Shown: positions 51,131 through 62,935, numbered from the stretch's first letter. The stretch is 64,000 nt of DNA from Sphagnum compactum (GCA_965153455.1 OZ234497.1:1798001-1862000), one strand, 5' to 3'. Program-made: numbers and translations. The notes: generated from the sequence alone by a model not told the origin.

Positions 51131-52125
51131 TGTGATGAAGACATATGGGATGAAACCCTAAAGTGGATGGAATAGTGCAATTAACTATTGAAAGCAGAAA
51201 ATGAAAATTCTTGGTAGTTGAAGGTGAAATGCTAATAAGGTGTTTGATGTTGTGACTATTTTCCATACAACTTTGTTTGTATGTAGGTAATGTGCATTAT
51301 GTGTGCTTTTATGTGTGACGACAACTATTGTGTTTCTATGTTTTTGTTGGTTGCATTTTATGTGGTGTGGCTATATTTGCGTGGATATCTTGATGGACGT
51401 CGACCAAGAACAAGAAGGAGTTGAAGAGGATAAGAAGAGGAGTGTGGGAAATTTCTTCAATAATGTTTTGGGATGAAGAGAAGATAAATGGTAGTTTCTT
51501 GATTTTGGCAAGCATAAAGTAGAAAATTGTGTAATGTGGCTTCTGAGTGTTGAGGCGGTGAAATTTCCGCTACGCCATGTGCTTCAATAGTTAGGAGTAG
51601 GTTGTAGCAATAGCTTTGAAGGTTTATGACCAAAGGGGTGATGAAAAAATAAGGGATTTTGAGAGTAGTCATTCCAGGAATTTTCAAAGTGTGTTGTTGC
51701 ATTTATGTGTGCACTTGTTTGGTGTGTTTGTTCTGTTTCATGAGGGAGTACCTTCAACAATTGGGAACTTTGAAGGAATGTTTGAATCAATTTCATATAG
51801 AAATGTTGATCCTTAAGTGAAGGGCTTGGTTTCTTTTTGTCAAACTCATGAAGTGATAATCTTGAGGGATGGGAGTCTTCGAAATGCGTAATTGGGATAA
51901 TGTTGTTGTTATAGTGGTCGAGTTGTGTTTCTGATGTTGCAATAACCATAAAGGATTATGTGTCAAGGGGATTTAGGGGAAGGTTTTCCATTTGCTCTTT
52001 GTATGAATATGTGAAGATGCATGTTCAACATGGGTTGTGGTATGTAATTAGTGAGAAGATAAGATATGACCAATTGAACTCAAGAGAGGGAGATCAGAGT
52101 GATCTGACCCATAGGGTCATTAAAT
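51131..52125 (+). repeat. Right LTR of the gypsy element
   Basis: It begins TGTGATGAAGACATATGGGA, preceded by a purine word GAAGGAGA at 51,114-51,121 that may be the polypurine tract. It matches the left LTR in two parts (43,180-44,541 and inverted 49,560-49,935). The 3' boundary is uncertain by about 15 bases, and no target duplication could be fixed. Confidence 0.75.
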
Positions 52126-52402
52126 ATAAACAATTAGCTTTAATCGGCCCACATGGTGTTATTTAACTAGTCCCTCACGTTTGTGGGTGGGAACATGGAA
52201 AAAACTTGCACACTATCTTGGACATTTGTATGGGCCCACATTTTGGGTGCGGGTTGATTATGCCAGATTTCACACATTCTCCTTCTCATTAGGTATCTTA
52301 AAATTGCATGTTAGCATTGGGGCTCTCTTCTTAAGATTCATTGGTTGATATGACATTTTTCTTTGTCTTTTCAAGACTAAAAGACCATTGCTGAAATGAT
52401 GG
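52126..52402. other. Short spacer between two elements
   Basis: Nothing recognised. Confidence 0.3.
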
Positions 52403-52410
52403 TTTTGAGT

Positions 52411-53899
52411 AGTGTTGGGTGGTTATTAGAAACATGAACAGACCTTTGGCATTTATTAGGACAATTCTTAAGATCCATTGTGACCGGACATGAAGTCAAT
52501 TGGGGATTTCTCTCATGTGAACACAACAAATTTTGAGGGTTTTGATTTTGTTTTGAGTGGCCGTCAACTTTTTACATGCTAATGGCAAATTTTATTCCAT
52601 CACTGTTTGTTAGTGGTTGTAATGATTGCTTCAAGGAGACTTGTGAGCCTCGGTAGGAAACTTTGTTTGTTTGTGTATTATGTTGAACATATTGACAACA
52701 AGCAATGGGTGGTGAAGGAAGCTACAACATTCAATGGAGGTGTGGAGCGTAGGATGGTGCATGATTGCATAGAAAGAAGAATTCAAGGGCAATGCAAGGC
52801 AGGTCTGTTGGTTTTTCTTCATTCTGTTTCAAAAGAATAGAGGTGGAGCTTGTTGAGATTTGTAGTTGCTGTTTTTTTTCTGCTATGCCAGTGACTACAC
52901 CATGGCATGCCATATGTTCTTGTTAGTATTAGATTATATAAGGGGTTGATGCTGAGGGTTGATGACGAATAAAAGGAAGTCCGAGCTGTAGAAATAGGAG
53001 CATGTAGAGGGATATGTATGCATGGGGGCCTTGGTTGAACTTCTCTTTAATTCGATCAATAGGGCAAATATCTGAGTGAGTGCCAGAAGCCTCAGAGGAG
53101 TGTCCTTGTGTTGGGTAGAATGAAAGTAAGGAGGAATAGAAGTGGGAAGTTAACAGAAATCTATCCAAGATCAATTTTTGCACAAAAATATGTCTTGCCT
53201 GAGTGGTTGTGAGTCAACTTGGTATGTGTCACTTAGACTTTGGTTCATACCTAAAAATCATGATGTTTCTAAGATTGGGCAAAATGTTCTTTTGCATTGT
53301 TGCATTTGTAGAAAGAAGGTTAGCAGCTCATGTGGACTGACTGAACACTGACTGACCTCAAACCATACCTCATTAGATTTTGGACTCATGATGTGTGGAT
53401 TTGTCAATGGCAACAATCTGAATGCTATCACTATAATAAGTTAGAAGAGACTACCAGGTATGTGCCAATTGGAGATTCACTTTAGAATGTTGAATTCTGT
53501 TCTGTAGGATAATAGCACCAGGAGATTATAGTAGTGCCGGGTTGGTAGTTTCAAGGATGTAAGTTGAATAGACTCACAAGATTTGTATCTCTACTGTGAG
53601 TCTTATGTGCCCATGAGACTTTCTTTATTACACTTTTCTTTTTCGTTACACCATAACTATGGTTCTCAAAAAGTCAAAGTCTCAGTTCTCGTGTATGGGC
53701 ACAGTTCTCAAAATTTTGAAAAATCAAATAAACTGGCCATAAAACCGCCAGTTAGTTCATTGCTGGTTCTTCATGAAAACTGCCAGTTCTTTGATTCTGA
53801 TTTTTTCAAAAAACCAGAACTACCAGTTTTCTGATGCTGAAATAATTTAAGAACCAGAAACAGCAGTTCTTTATAAATTCAAATAATTGCACAACACTG
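52411..53899 (+). mobile_element. Complete non-autonomous hAT element, 1489 bp, with 8-bp target duplication
   Basis: The left end TAGTGTTGGGTGGTTATTAG and the right end ATAATTGCACAACACTG are inverted. Flanks GTTTTGAG (52,403-52,410) and GTTTTGAT (53,900-53,907) agree at 7 of 8 positions, an 8-bp target duplication as hAT makes. The subterminal parts contain repeated GGTTCTCAAA / CAGTTCTT words as in copies at 32.9, 33.6 and 26.9 kb. The interior at 52,600-53,580 carries unrelated sequence, including a 77-codon frame at 52,607-52,840, with no transposase. It was presumably mobilised by a relative such as that at 11-12 kb. Confidence 0.85.
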
Positions 53900-53924
53900 G
53901 TTTTGATCAGGGGAAGCTCTCTGA

Positions 53925-54100
53925 AACTAAACGACATGATCCAATCCTAGAGCTAGGGATCGTAACTCTCGAACAAATAATCGAAAAGATTCTGGAGCAG
54001 TATTAGGTTCAGGAATGGGCTCTGCAGTCACAATAGCACCAAGTACTTCATAATGGGCACGAATATGATCGAATTTTATGGTAATATTTCTGGAATTCCC
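53925..54100 (-). pseudogene. rpoB: Nuclear insert of plastid rpoB, C-terminal fragment
   Basis: The minus strand encodes [20 protein letters not shown], then [20 protein letters not shown] and LGLDHVV, the conserved C-terminus of the plastid-encoded RNA polymerase beta subunit. Just upstream, a shifted frame is consistent with the LQEILTIKS-type block of rpoB, and downstream the VSE tail is in another frame. About 175 bp survive, with substitutions and frameshifts, surrounded by nuclear transposon sequence. It is an old plastid-to-nucleus transfer (NUPT), not a working gene. Confidence 0.9.
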
Positions 54101-57100
54101 CAAATCCACAATTTTCAAGCCTTAATATCTCATACAACTAGCCTTTTGCTCACAAGGATGATAGTGTGTAGCTCATGCTTCTATCCCATTCCTTTTGTGG
54201 TCATTAGGAGTTGGTAAGAAATGTACAAAGGTACCCTCCATCACCAATCAGAAGGACTTATCAATTGATAAAGCACTGAGCAGACTATTGTAGTGTAGTT
54301 TAGAGGGCACTTTGCAACACAGAAATTTTCCTCTGTAAAGGGTGGGCATTTCAAAAAACATAATGACCACCACTCCTGTGGGCGTTTTGTTTTCCATGAA
54401 GAACCAGGGATTGTTATTTTAATATATTTAAAGATGGTTATATGATCAATATTGCAAGGTACCTACACATGAGCCAATGCTAGAATTGTTAAGTACCTAA
54501 GTGAGCATCTGAAGTATAACCCCAACAGAAAAAATTCCAGCAAAAACATTTTAGACACCAGACTAGCAAATTAATTGATTTATAGTTGGGAAAGTTGACA
54601 AATTTTCTCAAATGGTAGTTGAAGTAGGTAGCAGGGTTTTGAAAATTCCCATCCAATCAGTTCAGTTTTCTAATCAGAAAGATAAGGTATGAACAAAATG
54701 AAACATATTGGCTGGTTTCAGGCCTGAAGGTCATCATATAAGGAAGAATATCCATGCAACAAACTGACTAGAAGTTCTGTAATTGGCTAAAAGTCTACTG
54801 GTTGGGTACAAACGTATATCAGAGGCCTCTGGGTACCTAAGTGGCTGAAGGATTAGGCAGCCATATTACTCTGGTAGTGACTGCATTAGTGGTGTTCAAG
54901 CTTGAAAAGAAGGAGATAACTGCCTACCTGGGGGGTGAAGAACTATGATTCCCAATCAATCAGATGCACCCTTATGCTTACTTACACTTGCATATTTTGA
55001 GCAATAATATATCCTTGCATGCATGCAAAGATTGCAGCTACAAAGATTTGAAGTTATCCCTAGATCCTTCAAGGACGTTCTGCATTCCCTAAGTTTCCAC
55101 ACTTCACTAATAATGGTGGTATCCAACCTTATAACTGGTTTGACTACAGTAGGGTTAACCACCTGGCACATCCACTTGGTGAGATGAAATCCACCAGCAT
55201 TGCAATGCTGCTCATGGGTCCTACCCACAAGGCTATTGGCTTGCTGTTCACAGTACTTCTTGACAGGTCACAGACTGGCACATGCTTGTTCTGCTGCTAT
55301 TCAAACTGTAATTAGGTGAGGGCATCCATATAACAATCTGAGGAAAAAAATGAGAAATTTGGATGTTTGTTCTGAAACAGAGAACTAGGGTGATTGTATA
55401 TTGTGGACTATGTCACCAGTCAGGTCTGCTCAATCCAATTCTTTTTCAAGAAAACAAGATCAAGAAAGAATGGGAATTGTTGTACACATGTATAAAGATA
55501 GCATCTGGCTTTTAGACAGCCTGCCAGGAATTCCAGAGCATTGGGCACTCAAAATCAAACTATTTACTTTTAATTGGAGTTTGCTGCAATAGATTGCATC
55601 CCCCTGAACTTGGGTTATACACTACATGAAATGCCTGGTGGTTGCACAGTTTGTATCACATGTTGCAACATAACAAGAGTGGTGCAAATGTGTTTTTTAT
55701 ACTTTTACTTGTGAAAGCCACCTAGCCCAAGTGATTGGTTTACTAGATGAACCAGCCAGCCATCCCAAGTGTAACAACACTGATGAAGACAGTGTGACAG
55801 ATCATCTAAACTGTCTTCTTTCACAGCACTCACCAAGACAGATTGACAGTTTAGACAATCATGTCAAATCAATACAATTTCTCCATGAAATAAGGTAGCT
55901 GCTGATGAAACGTTGATGTGGTGGAATTCAGTGTCTACATACATGAGGCTTTGGACATGCAAGCATATCAGGGTCCCTGATTTAGTGGCAGAATCCGCAC
56001 AGATACTTCTAAAATCTGTCACTCAAGTAGCCCATTCACACAATGCTTGATGCAGGACACCACACTGTAGAAGGTGCTGTGACAATTGGGTTGGTGATCT
56101 GATTTCCAAAGACTAAACTACTCTGCTTCAAGCATTCATATGACTGCATCACTAGAGTGCATGAGAGGCACCTTTCACAGGCCCAACAAAACTCCTGTAC
56201 AAGAATCAGTCATCTGTAATGAGTTGTTGTCTCTGGGATCACCACAACAACAAAAACAGACCTAAGATTGGTCCATGTAGTGGAAGTGACTATGCATATT
56301 AAACTCCTTATAGTTGTGCTGTCCCAGATCTGCAACCCTTATATATGCACAGAAGGACCACTGCAGCATGTCCTGAAAATTAATATTTATATACCCCACA
56401 TTTCCATGACCTTTATTCTGTTGTCAGTGAAGTCTGGGAAAAATTTCTGGGATCTCAGTGAAATTATTGGTGTTGCAAGCTCATGTGCTAGGACAAAAAT
56501 GGATATAGTTTACAAGCACAGTCAAAGAAATCAAAGGTTGCTTTGCTTTGGACATACCCATGAACTTCATGCATCTCTCCAAAGGGTGTTCACTTTAGAG
56601 AATGTTTTTGTTTGCATTCCTGACTTCCACTGTGCACACCCAAACACTGCTCTTTTCCGGGTTGCATGTATTGGCTTCAACCCGAATCTGGCTTGACAGA
56701 ATTCAGTCTCAAGTTATGCATTTTTCTAAAGAACTAGAAGAGATTGAACATGATTTTCCAAGCCATAATGTAGCAGTTCTCTTTCAGCCTCTGTTTTCTA
56801 TCATCATGCTTTTGTGCTTGACAAAGGTGATTTGTGTGACAAGAAAACAAGCTCACTCAAGCTCTAACACACAAATACATCCTGTCCTGTCATGGTGTTT
56901 AAGGCCCAATCTAAAGTTTAAAACAAAAACCCCTATCTATTTGTTCAAATAGTTGAACAAGACAATTTGTGATGAATATGTTCATACATATCTTTTCAAC
57001 ACCATGCTCCTATACATACAAAGTCCCTCTCCATGGCATCACCATCAATCATCCATCAAAAACCAAAACCTTAATCCAAATGTTTTTATTGTCATGAAGA

Positions 57101-57334
57101 ATCTCTAGCTAAAAAATTAATTAATTAGCCCATTGTGATCACACCAAATTGTAAGTAGTTTCCAATTGAAAACTTTAGATCCCCACCAAGCAATTTAAAA
57201 CAAAACATTGCAAGTTGAGTGCAAGTGCATTGCATTAAAAGAAATGTTGTTGATGATCACATTATGGTCTACCTAAATTATGGCCACATATACTTGAGGG
57301 TTGCATAGTACATGGTTAATTTGGTTAGGCCTAC
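54101..57334. other. Spacer without a supported gene
   Basis: Less AT-rich than its right-hand neighbours. Open frames at 55,228-54,956 (minus), 56,268-56,696 (plus, 142 codons) and 56,602-56,952 (plus) are among the longest here, but none shows a motif that I can name. An undetected gene or gene fragment is possible. Confidence 0.3.
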
Positions 57335-57381
57335 CTACCTTCCTACCCATGGGCTACCTATTTACCTCCTTCCATAGCTCA

Positions 57382-58534
57382 CATTACAATAAATCATGGC
57401 TTTTCAAAAGGTTCAACCTGATTTAAATGTTGGCATTGACCAAAAGGATGGGGCATGAAAAACACATGGTTCATTTGGTTGGTTTTAAAAACTAAAATGA
57501 CCATTTTGATCAAGTGTTAAATCGTACATTTAGTCAAAAGGGACAAATGTTTAAAATGGTCCATCAAGATGCCCATGGCTTAATCAAATCGCCCATACTG
57601 AATGGTCATGTTTAATCAAATTGGCCACATTAATTTAGTTAACTAACCTATTTGCTATGTTTACTAAGCTATTTACTTACCTAGCATATACCTACCTACC
57701 TATGTCCTACCTACCTATTAACCTATTTACCTATCATCTACTTACTTAAGTCCTATTTGACCACCTATCTATCAATCTATCTACCTACCTATTATATACC
57801 TACTTACCATCTACCTATTTACGTCCTACCTACCTACTATCTACCAAAGTTACTTATTTATCTACCTATCTATGTACCTACCTACATACCTACAATCTAC
57901 TTACCTACCTACCATTTACTTACCTAGTTACCTATATATTTACCTACCTACCAACCTACCTATTTATCTACTATTTCCTTACATTCCTTCTTATCTACCT
58001 AGTTAAGTACCTACTTACCTACTTATGAAAAAAATTAAAGTTCAAATGTTCTTATACACATTGACAAAAAATTTCATTGAAGTTCAAGGAAACATGTTAA
58101 ATTCATTTGGTATCATATTGTTTTACACAATGGTGTGATGGTTTGATGGCCAACACATTTGTGTGGAGCCAAAGAGACCAAGGCTCAATTCGCTTTACTA
58201 ACATATACTACGGAATATGTATATTCATATATATATTTTATACATGTGTGATATCTAGGTGGGTTGTGGATAGGTACTTATTATTTATTTATTTATTGCA
58301 TTTTTATATTAAAAATTGATTTTTTTTTCATTAAGGTTTTCTAGATGCCCAATTTTTTGTCCAATTTGACTAGTCAAAAAGATCATTTTATGGTCAGTCA
58401 AAAAAACCACTAGTCAAATTGGACATGTTCAAATCGACTTGTCAAGTATGACTAAGTGGTCAATTGACCACATGTCAAAATGATTGGTTTTTGGTCTAGT
58501 TTTCTAATAAAATAAATCATGATTTGTTGTAGTG
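57382..58534. mobile_element. CACTA-like non-autonomous element, 1153 bp
   Basis: The left end is CATTACAATAAATCATGGCT; the right end on the opposite strand is CACTACAACAAATCATGATT. Flanks TCA and CCA are compatible with a decayed 3-bp duplication. Subterminal regions on both sides contain repeated GACCAAAA, TTTTGAC and CATTTTGA words, as in CACTA elements. There is no transposase; the interior includes part of the CTACCTA array and a SINE-like segment at 58,125-58,250. Confidence 0.6.
58125..58250 (+). mobile_element. SINE-like segment
   Basis: TGGTGTGATGGTTTGATGGC could be an A box and AAGGCTCAATTCGC a B box of a tRNA-derived Pol III promoter, followed by a TATA-rich tail. The layout matches 62,780-62,935. 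Promoter words are degenerate, so the call is tentative. Confidence 0.35.
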
Positions 58535-58790
58535 CCACCTACCTATATACCTATGGGTTATTTACCTACTTACTTGCCTACCCATGGGCTACCTACCTAT
58601 AGCCCACCTACTTATTTACCTATGGGTTATTTACCTACCTATTTGCGTACCTATGGGCTGCCTACCAATAGCCCACCTACCTACTTACCTATGGGCTATT
58701 TACCTACCTCCTTGTCTACCCATGGGCAACCTATCTATTTATTGTGGGTTATTTACCTACCTACTTATCTAGGATAGGGGCTATCAAAAA

Positions 58791-59580
58791 CCTACATGGA
58801 GGGCTATGTAGGGTCATCTTAAGGATTATTTAACTTGGTTCCCTAGGGACTATTCAAAAAGCTACATAGGGCCTATTTATAGGGCTATAAATGAATTTCA
58901 TAAATTAGGGCTTACTTGGGGGTTATTTATGGGGTTGCATAGGGGGCTATTTAAAAGTTACCTAGGGGTTGCCTAATGAAATACTTAGGGACTATCTAAG
59001 GGCCTACCTTGGTTAGGGTATACCTAGGGACTATTTAGAAGGTTACATAAGACTTATTTAGGAGACTACTTGAGAACTTGCTAAATTAAGGGAAACCTAA
59101 CGGTTACGTTTTGAGCTATTTAGGGGCTACCTAGGTTAAGGGATACCTAAAAGTTATTTAGTGGACTACATAGAATAAATAACCCCTTATGTGTATTTAA
59201 GTAGCCCCTACTAGTCCCTTAAATAGTTCTTAAATATCCCATAACCTAGGTAGGCCTTTATGTGTTTCCCTAGGTAAGTTTATGTAACTTTTTATGTAGG
59301 CTTTTGATAACTCTTAAATAGTCTTTAGATATCTTATAACTTAGGTAAATCTTTAAATTCTCCCTAGATAATCGTTAAATAGGCCCCTGAAGTAACCCCT
59401 AGGTATCCCATAATTTAAGAAAACTTTAGTTCAACCCTTAAGTAAGCTTTAGTATTTTATAAATCCCCTTTAGGTATTTCTTAACTTAAAACTTTTTTAC
59501 TTTAGCCTTTAGGTAAGTTTTGGTAATCTTGCAAGTCCCCTTTAGGTTTCCCATGACATAAGTAGGCCCCTAGGTAGACA
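58791..59580. repeat. Head-to-head degenerate arrays (large inverted structure)
   Basis: From 58,791 to about 59,165 the plus strand is filled with variants of GGGGCTATTTAGGGG and TACCTAGG. From about 59,170 to 59,580 the complementary variants (CCCTAAATAGTCC, CCTAGGTAAGT, CCCATAACCTAGG) fill the sequence. The two halves could pair into a long imperfect hairpin. No open frame or protein is associated. Confidence 0.7.
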
Positions 59581-61776
59581 TGTACGAACATGCACAACAT
59601 ACGAGATAGGAAGAAACATAAATCATTTTCAGTTGAAAAAGAATTTGAGTTTTTCTTTTGGTTATATATTTTTGGCATTGTCCCATTTTGCATTTTGATT
59701 TATATTGTCCTTAATTTTAGAAAAACCCAAACTTTACTTCTAGGTTTTCCTAACTTTGTGGATAACTTTAATACCTTTCTACAAAATGCGCCATTCATTT
59801 CAAATGATTTACAAATCAACAACTAGATTAACGACTAGTTTTTAGTTTTTAATCGTAATTACCATATGCAATTGTTATAGGGCCTAGTCACCTTGGACAA
59901 GTCGCATAAAATTCTAGTTAGAAAAAAAATACATGGCACCAAATCGTAATGGCACTGCATGAAGATGTGACTTACATGAACTTTTCATCCATCTAAACCA
60001 ACTTACGTGGTTCATCATTTTGTGATTGGTTTCAATTAAACAATGTAATTGTTTTATTTAAATATCAAAATAAAATTATATATAATTGATAATTTCAACC
60101 TATACAATGTTGGCACGTGGCATTACATAGGTTAATTTTAAAAACTAGTTTAGGTTGTCAGGTATGTCAACTATTGTGCCTATTTTAGCCCACTTAATAA
60201 GCACCTCACCTATCACAAGAAAAAATCTTGGGTTTTTCCTCTACCACCCATTGTAACTATTTGTCCAATTTGACTTATTATCAATGTGCACAAATAACAA
60301 GTGAAATTGTTTACTAGTTATTTGTGCATAATTTCCATAGTGAAAATAATGATTGCTTTATTCAGTAGCACTGGATTTTTCCCTCCATGTTGAATTTTAT
60401 AGTAATGGAAAAAATTTGACATGGAAAATATCTCAACCTTTGACTCCTGGCAAGACCGGTAATATTGTTTAATCATTCTTTTAACAACTTTTCAACTATT
60501 AACATCTAGCATAAATTGAATCAGGTTTGATAATAAGTAAAGAATGTTACTCATAAACTACACCTTGCACTTACACAAGAATTCACCTTATTTTATTTTT
60601 TAATAATTTCAAATTGTTGATGTGAAATTAAAGTATCATTTAATTTTATTTACGCATTGCACCATAATGGTTAGTGATTTTTTTGACATCTCTTCAACTA
60701 TCAACATGGTACATGAGTTAAATTGTACACTTGTATCATGTTGAAACCATTACTCATAGGTTGCATTTTACACTTATCATAATTTAATAAAACACATGCA
60801 ATAACTTGTAAAGACGTCACATCTTTTAAACTATCAACATTTGCACATGAATTGAATCATTCATTTTGAATGTGTTAAATCCATTATTATCTAATTGCAT
60901 TTTGCACTCATCGTAATTTTTTGAAATGAATGTATAAAAATTTGTTATGTTTCACATTAATATTTGAATTAAAATTAAGTCAAAATGTTCATATATCCAA
61001 AGTCTAGGGTCCATGTAGATCTTTATATTTTAAAAAATTAATGTTCAAACTTGTACATTTACATAAATTTAAAATTATGTTTTTCCCCTAATTTTTCATC
61101 ATTGGAAAATTCTTTTTATTACAAATGTTTAGGATGCTACGATAACAAAACCTCAAAAAAAAACCTTAAAGTATTTCTCCAATTTATCTCTTGATGTATA
61201 TGAAAAATATAAATCTTAGTTAGATTGTTTTAACTTTTTTTTGGGGGTATATTATTATTTTTATTGTTACCATGATTTAACATTTGTGTTTAGGCTTTTT
61301 TTGTTACAGGTTTACGTTTAAGTATTTAAAGATGAAAATTTTAATTTATTTTTTAAAAATTAAAAACATTAAAAATGGTGATTTCATAATAATGACATCA
61401 ATGAAGTATTATTATTATTATTATTTTCAAATTTTTGGTGTTGTTCAAATGATAATGATTAATAAAAGTACTTAATTATGTTTTGGCTATAAACAATATA
61501 TGGAGATATTAGGTTGTTATAATCTTTCTATATTTTGGCTACAAGTCCTAAAACCTATTATAAAAAATTCTCTCTCTCTATATATATATGTTGATGTAAG
61601 TTTAAAGTAAGTTTGATGTTGGAATAATTTATGGTTTTGACATTGAAATTAGTTATGATTACATAATCTATATAAATCATAAATATTTTTTGAATAAATA
61701 ATACCTTTTATCCAATAACTAATGTATGACACTTTATATTTATACTCACAAAATTTTATTTTTAAAAAGAGAATGA
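59581..61776. other. AT-rich gene-free block
   Basis: No gene or RNA recognised. The open frame at 59,590-59,826 has no known motif. Confidence 0.4.
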
Positions 61777-61847
61777 CCCCCCCCCCCCCCCCCCCCCCCC
61801 CCCAAAATTCTTTGAAACTTCATTATTTTCTAACACCCCCCCCCCCC
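61777..61847. repeat. Poly-C tracts
   Basis: An unbroken run of 27 C at 61,777-61,803 is followed by a second run of about 12 C near 61,836-61,847. The proline-rich open frame across it is an artefact. Run length may not be accurate in the assembly. Confidence 0.9.
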
Positions 61848-62779
61848 AAACCACCAACTTGTGAAAATTTGCCACCAAAGATAAAACAAAAAATATTATT
61901 GATTAAAGCCAGGCGGGGGAAGGTAATCCAACTATTTAATTCCAAAATATCACCAAATTATGTTTCTTTTATTTCTACAAAAGTAAAATGTATTGCTACA
62001 TTATTAGAAAAAATAAATAAATATTATGTTGTGATTTTTTTTCAAAGCTGTGTAATTAATCATTTTTATTAATCTATAACTAATGTTGTTAAAGAAATAC
62101 GATGTTGAGAAAAAATGGTTATATTGATTATTTAATCAATTTTTCTTCTAGTGACCAATTTTTGCCAATTTAAAGGGGGGAAAACATAAATAGTGGTTTT
62201 TTTCCCAAAAACATTTTTTTTAATCAAATTTAAAAATGATGAAATTTCCATATAATATTGAAGGATTTAAACAATTTTTCAACTCCATAATTTTACTATA
62301 AGCAAATACGGGTAAAACTATTTATGGGTGATAGCAATTCGAATAACATCGCAAAAGTTTTTTTTAAAGATTGTACAAGATCATATTGAGGAAAACAAAA
62401 CTTACAATTCTTTAAAAATTGAACATATATTTTCCACAAAAAAATATCTTTGTTAAAGATTTAATGAAAACACTTTTGAATTCACATCGAAATCAATCCC
62501 ATTTATGCATATTGTCGATGAATTTACACAAAAACAAATTTGTAGATTTCTTTTTATTCATAACATGTTATTTGAAGTTTTTTTTTTGAACCCTTCATAT
62601 TGCATAATTATAAATTATAATTATTTTCATGAATATATTTTTGAATAAGTCAAGATCATGTTTTCATTTGTAGCATTTGAATAAATTTTGAAAAAAAAAA
62701 GTATGTTAAATTTTGAATTTTTTACATAGTTTCATGTTGAAGATAATAAAATTAAACTTTGTTTCTATTTTATTAAAGA

Positions 62780-62935
62780 CTTGAAATGGTTTGGTGGTGA
62801 AGACTTGGGTGTGTCTCCATGAAATCTTGGGTTCAAGCCTTGATGAATGTGTGCGTTAATGTATGTAACATGTATATACATTGATGTATCATGTATAAAT
62901 GTGATATACAAAACATGTATGATGGTAGTGAATAT
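62780..62935 (+). mobile_element. SINE-like segment
   Basis: TGGTTTGGTGGTGAAGAC (A-box-like) and TTGGGTTCAAGCCTT (B-box-like) lie about 45 bases apart, as in tRNA-derived SINE heads, and are followed by a TATA/TGTAT-rich tail. It parallels 58,125-58,250. No target duplication was identified. Confidence 0.45.

Larger units (their letters stand above)
43180..52125 (+). mobile_element. Ty3/gypsy LTR retrotransposon with internal inversion, decayed
   Basis: LTR-like sequence at 43,180-44,541 and 51,131-52,125 lies in direct orientation; both start TGTGATGAAGACATATGGGA. Integrase is on the plus strand (49.9-51.1 kb), but gag, zinc knuckles, RT and RNase H are on the minus strand (49.35 down to 44.7 kb). 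The piece missing from the left LTR, matching about 51,765-52,125, is found inverted at 49,935-49,560 next to gag. One inversion with breakpoints near 44,541 and 49,935 therefore restores the canonical order LTR-gag-RT-RNase H-integrase-LTR. All frames carry stops and frameshifts. An alternative is two elements inserted head to head, but that needs both junctions to coincide by chance. Confidence 0.8.
57335..58790. repeat. CTACCTA-type degenerate array, interrupted
   Basis: Variants of CTACCTA, TTTACCTA and CCTATGGGCTACCTA occupy 57,335-57,380, 57,655-58,020 and 58,535-58,785. The first and last blocks share the longer CATGGGCTACCTA word and are split by the CACTA-ended element at 57,382-58,534. 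The Leu-Pro-Thr-Tyr-rich open frames are artefacts of the repeat. Confidence 0.75.

Noticed and set aside
56268-56952. Two longer plus-strand open frames that could be a gene
   Set aside because: No recognisable domain, no splice structure that extends them and no homologous neighbour; kept only as unassigned spacer.
58532-58777. Open frames rich in Leu-Pro-Thr-Tyr repeats
   Set aside because: They are translations of the CTACCTA-type DNA array; two frames are open only because the repeat lacks stops.
61722-62072. Proline-rich open frame of 116 codons
   Set aside because: The proline runs come from the poly-C tracts, and the rest is AT-rich spacer without a motif.
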